In this document: one piece after another, positions 57,101 through 64,000 of the stretch
Position numbering within the stretch: position 1 is the first letter of the stretch
How the letters are laid out: each line of letters starts with the position of its first letter
Source of the DNA: Rotaria macrura
Taxonomy: Eukaryota; Rotifera; Eurotatoria; Philodinida; Philodinidae
Assembly (NCBI GenBank): GCA_900239685.1
Contig: OENT01000054.1
Location: forward strand, 62,001 to 126,000
Length of the DNA stretch: 64,000 nt
Direction of reading: 5' to 3'
Notes under the pieces: model-generated
What the model was told of the DNA's origin: nothing
Database searches by the model: none
What the model saw: only the letters and a program-made list of their open reading frames with translations
Made by a program: the position numbers and the translations under genes

Positions 57101-59280
57101 AGGAAAATAGCAAGAAGAACTCTTACCAGCTGTTGTCAATGATTCAAAGTTTTCTTCAACAGAATTATCGAAATCTTTTATTTTAACGTTTGTTTCATGA
57201 ACAGTAGGTTCAGCATTATTGAGCGATGCACTTGATTTTTCTAGGAGAGATATGATTCAAGAAAGTTCGATGTCATCTGTAGACTTACTTAGAACTAGTT
57301 CTTTAGCTTCACTCAGTATGTCTTCAACTACTTTTTCACCAGCTATAAGTGCACATTTAGTATTATCAGTTATTTCAGTTAGGTTATCTATGAAATTGTA
57401 GATATTTGTTTGAACATGAAAGTAGTGATTCGATGAATTTACCGTGTATATGATGCGATGCATCTATATCGTTTTCTTGCGTACTATGAGCAACATTAGC
57501 AGTTTTATCTAAAATTATTTGCCATAGAAAGGAAAGTCATAAATGTTTTTGCTGCGTTAAGAATCTGATGGACTCATCCTTTTAATTTTTTTAAGGAAAA
57601 GCTAGAGGCATGATTCGAGTGTTTCTCTATAGAACAATAGTATTTCTAAACAAATGATACCTTAGGGAAAGAAGAGCTATCGATAAAAGAAACAGTAAAA
57701 AACTACTTATTACGAGCCGCAGGGCTCGGGCTGTACTCAGATAACATAGACTGTTTAGCTAAGCTGCGTAGATATTTTTCAATCAGTCTTGTTTAGACAC
57801 CTTTGTAGTTGAACAATGTTTTCTTCAGGCATCATAAACTCCTGTTGAGTAAGTAGCGTTAGAATACATCTTAATTTTTTTTTTATTCGGATATCATCAT
57901 TGATATGTGCTATGCAATTGCCCTTTGTCCACTTGGCAGATCGATTTCAATGCTAGAATAAATTGACTGTTTCAAATTTCTTATCTCATCATAGTAACAG
58001 TTTCTTAAGCAATATCCGAATGTTGGAATCTTCTAGAAATCTAGAGGCTATTAGATCGCGACAGAAAAACTCATTTGTATCATAAAGAAGTGAACAGTCT
58101 TACCATCAACATCATGAACGATTGTTGATCCGTCATGTTTCAATTCATCAATTTTGTCTACAAAATACAAAATGACCATAAGAATGACAAAGTTAAATAG
58201 TGAAACACTTACCTTGAACAACATGTACTGCATCGATAGTTTTCTCTTGTAATACATGTCCTATGGCGATTGCATCTTGTTTCAATTCATTAGCTTTATC
58301 TAAATAGTAGATTGTAGACTGAAGAAATCGTTTTCATACTGATTCAGAAAATTGACAGAGCCAATCAAGTAATGAAATTTCTCAAGGAAATAAATGTCAG
58401 CACTCCTTTAGTTTATTCAAAAGGCTAGATATTACAAAATCTTATAGTTTAAAGAACAATTAATCGTCTCAAATACATTTGATCTCTCAAAAGAAAAGAA
58501 GTGAAAATCTCACCATCAACATCATGTACTGCTTCTTTCACTTGTTCTTGAGCATCATGAACAACCTGAGCTGCAACATGTTGTAATTCAGTTGCTTTTT
58601 CTAAAAGAAAACGAGAGTATGAATGAGAAAGTTATTCGTTTAAAACGATTCACCTTGAGCATGATGTATTACTTCTGTGACCTTTTCTTCTCCTACGTGA
58701 GCATCAGAGACTGCAACTTGTTGTAATTCAGCAGCTTTTTCTATAGAATATTCCGGTTTAAATATTTATATATGATCAAGATTCTACCTTGAACATTTTC
58801 TGCAGTTTGTTTTGCTTGTTCGGGAACATGCTGAGCAGCAGTGGTGATATCATTGTTTATTTCTGCGACATGTTCACTAGCTACAGCAACTGCTTCATTC
58901 AATTTATCTTGTGTTTTATCAATGATTTCATCAGTTTTCTCTATTATCGTAAGAAATCTATCTTTATTTTCATTAGAAGACTAAGTCATTACCTTTAATT
59001 TCTACAGATTTGCTTTCAATTTGTGCAGAATTATCATTATTAGCTGCAATTTGAGTATCCTCTAGATGATGAGTACCATTAGGATGAGGATGATTTGAAT
59101 TTTCAATGACTACTTGGTCGTTTCGATGCTGATTTTCGGCGTTAACGATACCAGGAGTTTCTAAAAAACAAGCAAACAAAACAATACATTGTTTTAATAA
59201 ATTAAAGACAAAACATGTTTACCATGTTCATCATTTTTTTGTGAATGCGCTTGAATCGAGGATGTATCATTCTCAGCCAT
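54123..59280 (-). CDS. modular LEA-like hydrophilic repeat protein, 17 exons
   Basis: 887 residues from the ATG at 59280. Exons: 59223-59280, 58993-59160, 58788-58940, 58654-58740, 58514-58600, 58213-58299, 58104-58157, 57443-57508, 57289-57387, 57127-57240, 56836-57069, 56560-56781, 56281-56502, 55285-55518, 54978-55229, 54589-54720, 54123-54517. Every junction is GT-AG and every intron is phase 1. The protein has no signal peptide, one Cys and no Trp seen. It is rich in Ala, Glu, Lys, Thr and His, with amphipathic helical units such as KVKHGVEVASEAASHHKSH. Exons 4-7 repeat a DKA-ELKQ-like unit. Exons 11-14 repeat a roughly 75-residue unit (TQHALSAGAAFITDKVKHG). The C-terminus is Ser/Thr-rich with a basic GGPINAIRNFFSRLF helix. 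This resembles group-3 LEA proteins, which protect cells during drying. Apolipoprotein- or perilipin-like helices are alternatives. The gene model is strong; the function is inferred. Confidence 0.82.
55519..56280 (-). other. large intron between two duplicated LEA-like exons
   Basis: 762 bases between exons 13 and 14, which encode nearly the same unit. Probably a by-product of the duplication. No ORF or intact extra exon copy is seen in it. Confidence 0.65.
57509..58103 (-). other. LEA-like gene intron 7, 0.6 kb
   Basis: Contains a compact GC-rich patch at 57714-57735 with a 5-bp stem (GAGCC-GCAG-GGCTC). No exon-like frame is found in it. Confidence 0.55.
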
Positions 59281-59857
59281 TGTTGTTCGTTAAAAACAAA
59301 TCTAGAGCACAAATAGAAAAAAAACTAAAGAAAATAACGTACATACGAAAATTGTGAAGAGTATTAGGCACAGCTGTATTCAACAACAATTTATTATATT
59401 CTATTATTTAGATTTGCACTGCCACAGCTGTACATACCCCTCATTTTGTCTAACGATCTGTGTCGATTTGCTAGCCTAGAGGAATCGATATACACACTGT
59501 ATACATACATAAAATATCTGAAATATAAGATGAACGAGTCTAGGAAGAGAGACGAAGAGAAAAAATGAGATGAGACAGAATGAATAATTGTATGATCGGG
59601 AATTTTGGCAGCTTGTTATCTTCCAACAGCAACAAAAACAACAACAACAAGTAACCGCTTGGCGCCGTTGACCTTCTTTCTTTTTTTTTTATTCACGTAC
59701 ATTATACAAAAAGCAAAGAAGAAAGATGATAGGAAAAGGAATGCTTCACTACATTCGCTAACGTACGCTATTCAGCAAGAAAACACAACATAATGATGAA
59801 TGCGAAGATCATATCTTTTTCAAAAAAGGTGATTGTATATATAAATATATAATTATT

Positions 59858-59861
<4 letters not shown>

Positions 59862-59884
<23 letters not shown>
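59862..59884. repeat. TA dinucleotide microsatellite
   Basis: Uninterrupted TA repeat. Similar tracts occur at about 16186, 27739, 45336, 47697, 47765 and 49933. Confidence 0.8.
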
Positions 59885-59888
<4 letters not shown>

Positions 59889-62800
59889 ATGATCAACTGA
59901 CCTTAACTTTTCTCAAAAGATGGACATCATATCTCGACTGTATGGCATATCATCAATGGAAGAAGAATAAAGAAAAGAAGGCCAAAGTTTATTTTGGCTT
60001 GCTGCGTTTCTATCTATCATATCTGCTGCTCTCCTTCTCCAGAGAGATACATAAAGAAAAGAAAAGAAAAAAAGAAGACAGAAGTATAAACGAAAAAAAC
60101 AACATAGAACTCAGAAGTCTCATCCACTTCCTTAACTGACGACACTAAGATCGACTAATGAATATATGCATTTATCAGTTCCTAAGCGCATGTTGTAGGA
60201 TCAAGCAAAACAAAAACTAGACTGTACTTTTGTATTTTGGTAGCCGCTTTTTTTCTCTTTCTTGTCTACACGAAAAAAGACGTCTAACTTGATGACTGCT
60301 TCTGATTCTATAGGCACATATACAAAGAGAACGAGTGAAGTAATCTATAACGATTAATGGTAATCGTAACGACTATTCTCACAGTGTGCATGCAAGCATG
60401 TATCCTTGATGAATCAGCTCCAAGTTGATGTCAAAATGCAGTAGAATAAAGAAAAAAGAACTACGCATGCTAAGCATCAATGAAGTAATGCAGCAATTTC
60501 TTTCTCTTTTCCCCCTTGTTTACTATTATGTTAAAAGAAAATCGAACACAGACAATGTTAAGAATGAAAAGAAAAAAAGAAAATTGGGGCTCTAGTTTAA
60601 ATATAGAAAGTGAAGCATATGGTTGAGCTCATCCATAGATATGAGAAAATGACTTTATTTTCATAAAAGAAGATTGTTGTTGTCAATTCATGTGATATAA
60701 AGGAATAGTGATAATTATTGATAATAATAGTTATTATTGATTGTTCCACATTTAAATTATTGAGAACTGATTGACTGGTAATAAAATAATGACATTGATT
60801 TTTTATTCATCACTGAATCATGAATAAATGAATTCGATACGTTCAGCGTTTTGAATCTGTATTTGTTCTGTCACGTAATTGAAAAGACTTTTCACTAGAA
60901 ATTGACTTCCAATCATCATTGAGTCAAGCAAACAACTACGTAGATTGTTATTTTTGTGCGCCATAGCATCGAATGCGTCATCGAGCCGTTGATATCGAAG
61001 GTTGTCGCATAACGACGAAGCTATTTTTCATGAAAATAATATACCATATGCCATATAAACTGATGAAAAAAGACGGATGTCAAACATTTAAAACAATGGC
61101 TATTGATTGATATATCTTTTTTCATGATATTTAATCATGGAAACTACTCAACAGTCGTTTGATTATTTATTTTACTTACTTTTTCAAAGATGAAAATCTA
61201 TCTATATTTATCAGTTTTTAAATTTTAAAATAGTTCTACGCTTACTATCATCTATCAGTGAAATCTATGCGACTATAAATAGCTGCTAATTATCCATCAG
61301 CTACATCAGAATCATTAGTTAGCAATGAAGGTTATTTTGCTGCGTTCAATTACATCTTGCGACCTATATCGATATTTTCTGTTGCATATACACTGAGAAC
61401 TATTTGTACTCAATCTTATCTCGTATTCGTATTGTACAATACTGTTATTTGTAAGACTTCTTAATTCGATTTTCTCTATTAAGCCATCATACATCATGTA
61501 TATCTTTGACTGTAATTAATAGTTTCTCGATCTATATTGTAAATCATGTCAAATTTGTTTGTTTTCTTTTTCAATAAGAATAATCAACTTAAAATGTATC
61601 CTACACTATTAAAAAGTTTTCTTTCTGTTCATATTATTTTCACTGATCGAACTTATCAAACTAAGGAAACAAACTCAAAGGTACTTCATCCATATTGATA
61701 AACTTATACTATGAAATAATCGTATCGCTTTATACTCTAGTCGAGAAAATAATACAGTAGAATGTTTATTCAAAAACTACTTCCTCAATATGAACGATGA
61801 ACACTTGTTTTTCAGTCCCATTTGCTATGATAACCTTGTAATTGTGTATACAGACGTAAAATGTTTCTTTTGGCCTATTTTTGTGTTTTTCTATCGTCTG
61901 TTTCTTAAGAAGTACGAGTAGTATGTGCAATTCATTCAGGATGTAACTTTCTAGTGACGTAGAAATAAAGAACATGGCAATCGAAGTTTACTTAACATGA
62001 AGATATCGAGTTGTCTAATTAAAATTCTAACGTAAAGAATATCGGTTAAGGTTCCGAAGAAAATATTTTCAAACGTATGCGATATTTTACTGTAGGTCAA
62101 ATGTCAATTCCCTATTTGAAGTAATGCGATGTATTGAGGAGTTTGCAACAGTCTCGACGGTGCTCGAAAAATGACATTTTAAAGTAGTATTTTTAAAATA
62201 ATTAATAACACAATCATTTCATCGTACATAAAAAGATCATTTCCTCACTCATTATATGTTATACGTTTAATTCTGTAAATGGGGAATGATCTGTGATTTC
62301 TGTCTTAATAACGACGATCCAAAGTTGATTCAGCCTTCGATCTTTCATAGTACAGAGCCCTCAAAACAATAGATTCCATTCATATCTTCTGATATATCTT
62401 CATGTCCCTTATGTTGATTATCAGTACAAGAGGAAAATAATATTGATTCTTATAAGCATACAATTGCTTTCATGCATTCCTTCTTCATGTAAACGGTAGC
62501 AAGTATTTTAGAATCCTATTACTATCGAGTTTACTTTCTTTTTTCAAAAAGATATTAAAAGCATCATGTATTGATCTTATCTATCGAAAACTTTGAAAAG
62601 ATTAATGTGATTTTACTTTACTGTTTGCTAATTCAATCGTAAAAATAGAACAAAAAAATATTGTGTATGGATTCTGAACAGACGTCTTCTTTATTACATA
62701 GTTCAAAACCATTTTGTATTCATAACATAATTTGAAAGTCTCCATCATCATAACATGTGTCTAAGTTATACAGTCGTTGAAGAACTTAGGGACATAGATT

Positions 62801-63816
62801 AGCTCTATTTCTTCTTGAATGGCATAGTAGTCTATTTTCGTTAGTAATAATGTAAAGATAGATCTTCTCAATACTTCAAAATCATACTAGCAAATGTAAC
62901 AAAAAGCTAAAAGTATTAAAAAATGACACCTAGCAAGCAACGAGAAGAATAGATAACGGAAAGAAATCCTGATTTCTTTTCTAGTTTTTCTAATATTGTT
63001 TGACATTTATATTTAGAAAAAAGTAAAGATTGTTCAAAAAGTAATTTGTTAGAATACGTTCAATTCTCGATAAAGAGTATGAGTAAAAACATGAACTGTG
63101 TATCCGTGGTTATATTTCACCCCTACTGTCTCAAAGTTTCAATCTGATTAGCAATGTTTAATAATGCTACATGTTTTCTCACATCGATGTCTCCTTGAAA
63201 TAGATGATCACCGTCATCAATAAACGAGTCATTTAATTTCTCGACAACTTTGTTTTATTACATCAATTAAAAAAATATGATGAAATCATTGTCCTCCAAA
63301 ATAAATCTAACCGATAAGCATCCTTAACTTCTGGTCTCGTAAAGTGAAGAACCAGAATTGAAAATAATTCGCAACTTCCTTTATCGAAAGATCAATCATC
63401 TCATCTGAACAGAAATACTTTGAAAGATCTAACATGAGATATTTATACTATTCAATGACGAATTTAATGCGTAAATCTCATTTAAAACAATACTAATTTG
63501 CCATTTTCGAATAGATCGGTAAAATAACTTAGAATGTTTTGAACGATAAAATCCCTTATTTCGATTTCTACAACTTATCGATCGTAAAATTGAAATTTTC
63601 ATCGTGCTAATCAATTTTGACCATACACTATAATTGACTGACAATTGAGCTCAATTAATGTGGGTGATCCTAGTTATTAAAAATGAAACAACTTACGTTT
63701 TTGAAATTAAACAATCAATATTACTAATTCGAATTCTGTGATCTTTGTTTTTCTTATTAATGTATATATTCGAAATATCCTTGCGTACACATATTCACAC
63801 CCACACATGTATATAC

Positions 63817-63869
63817 AGAGAGAGAGAGATATAGATATAGATAGTTAGATATAGATAGAAATATAGATA
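63817..63869. repeat. compound microsatellite (AG)n-(ATAGAT)n
   Basis: An AG run followed by imperfect ATAGAT/ATATAG units near the window edge. Confidence 0.8.
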
Positions 63870-64000
63870 CAAGCATACATACACGCTTAGTTGCACAGAG
63901 AGGGACAAGACTAAATAGAAGAGAAAAAAGAAAGAATAAACAATCATACCAATATTGACAGCCAGAGTATGCGACGAAACGAGAGGAATAAAAATAAAAG

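Larger units (their letters stand above)
59281..64000. other. upstream of LEA-like gene to window end, no gene seen
   Basis: 4.7 kb. Contains a (TA)n tract at about 59862-59884. At the far end, an AG run (63817-63829) grades into ATAGAT repeats (to about 63869). The ORFs present (for example 59885-60139 plus, Lys-rich) are low-complexity and not supported. The promoter of the LEA-like gene should lie within the first few hundred bases, but I see no convincing TATA box. Confidence 0.5.

Noticed and set aside
59885..60139. 84-codon Lys-rich ORF downstream of a TA repeat
   Set aside because: Low-complexity composition driven by AAG/AAA runs; no domain or splice context.
1..64000. CRISPR array or prokaryotic operon
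   Set aside because: No spaced direct repeats of CRISPR type; the genes are spliced eukaryotic genes.

Overview
This window looks like nuclear DNA of a small-genome invertebrate, most likely a rotifer and plausibly a bdelloid. This is inferred, not proven. The DNA is strongly AT-rich. Genes are split by many very short GT-AG introns of about 50-70 bases, with a second class of 0.6-2.2 kb. The protein content is animal: an engrailed homeobox protein, a Polycomb EED/ESC protein, an SLC10 transporter, RNF14 and KDSR. There is also a candidate bacterial-type secreted DUF2059 protein and a large hydrophilic, LEA-like repeat protein. Single N bases inside a poly-T run (16518) and a poly-G run (50490) suggest a short-read assembly.

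Layout. 1-4.1 kb: intergenic, with one element bounded by inverted repeats (1981-2574). 4.1-7.8 kb, minus: RNF14-type RBR E3 ubiquitin ligase in five exons. 7.8-11.7 kb: intergenic, with an unrecognised plus-strand coding stretch broken by one in-frame stop. 11.8-13.8 kb, minus: 3-ketodihydrosphingosine reductase in two exons. 14.7-16.1 kb, minus: a Cys/His-rich protein of unknown function. 16.5-16.8 kb: a tRNA-derived SINE with A and B boxes, poly(A) tail and a 15-bp target-site duplication. 18-24 kb: gene-poor, with a small hAT-like MITE and one possible small gene. 24.6-25.0 kb, plus: DUF2059 protein. 26-29 kb: degenerate ORFs and short repeats. 29.7-32.4 kb, plus: EED/ESC homolog in eleven exons, followed after only 151 bases by an SLC10 transporter (32.5-35.1 kb). 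36.7-38.2 kb, plus: an EF-hand protein in six exons. 40.8-43.6 kb, plus: a FAM149/DUF3719-like protein. 45.7-46.3 kb, minus: engrailed, with a long gene-free upstream flank that carries a 1.36-kb hAT-type non-autonomous transposon (49220-50581, perfect 8-bp TSD). 54.1-59.3 kb, minus: a 17-exon, about 887-residue LEA-like protein in which every intron is phase 1 and exons are visibly duplicated. 59.3-64 kb: no gene seen.

Most genes are unrelated single-copy housekeeping or developmental genes. EED and engrailed both belong to the regulation of body patterning, but nothing here shows a functional cluster. The most unusual parts are the modular LEA-like gene, the probable horizontally acquired DUF2059 gene, and three well-bounded mobile elements: the SINE and two related hAT elements. 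Exon coordinates were worked out by hand from reading frame and splice signals and checked for phase consistency. No database search was possible.
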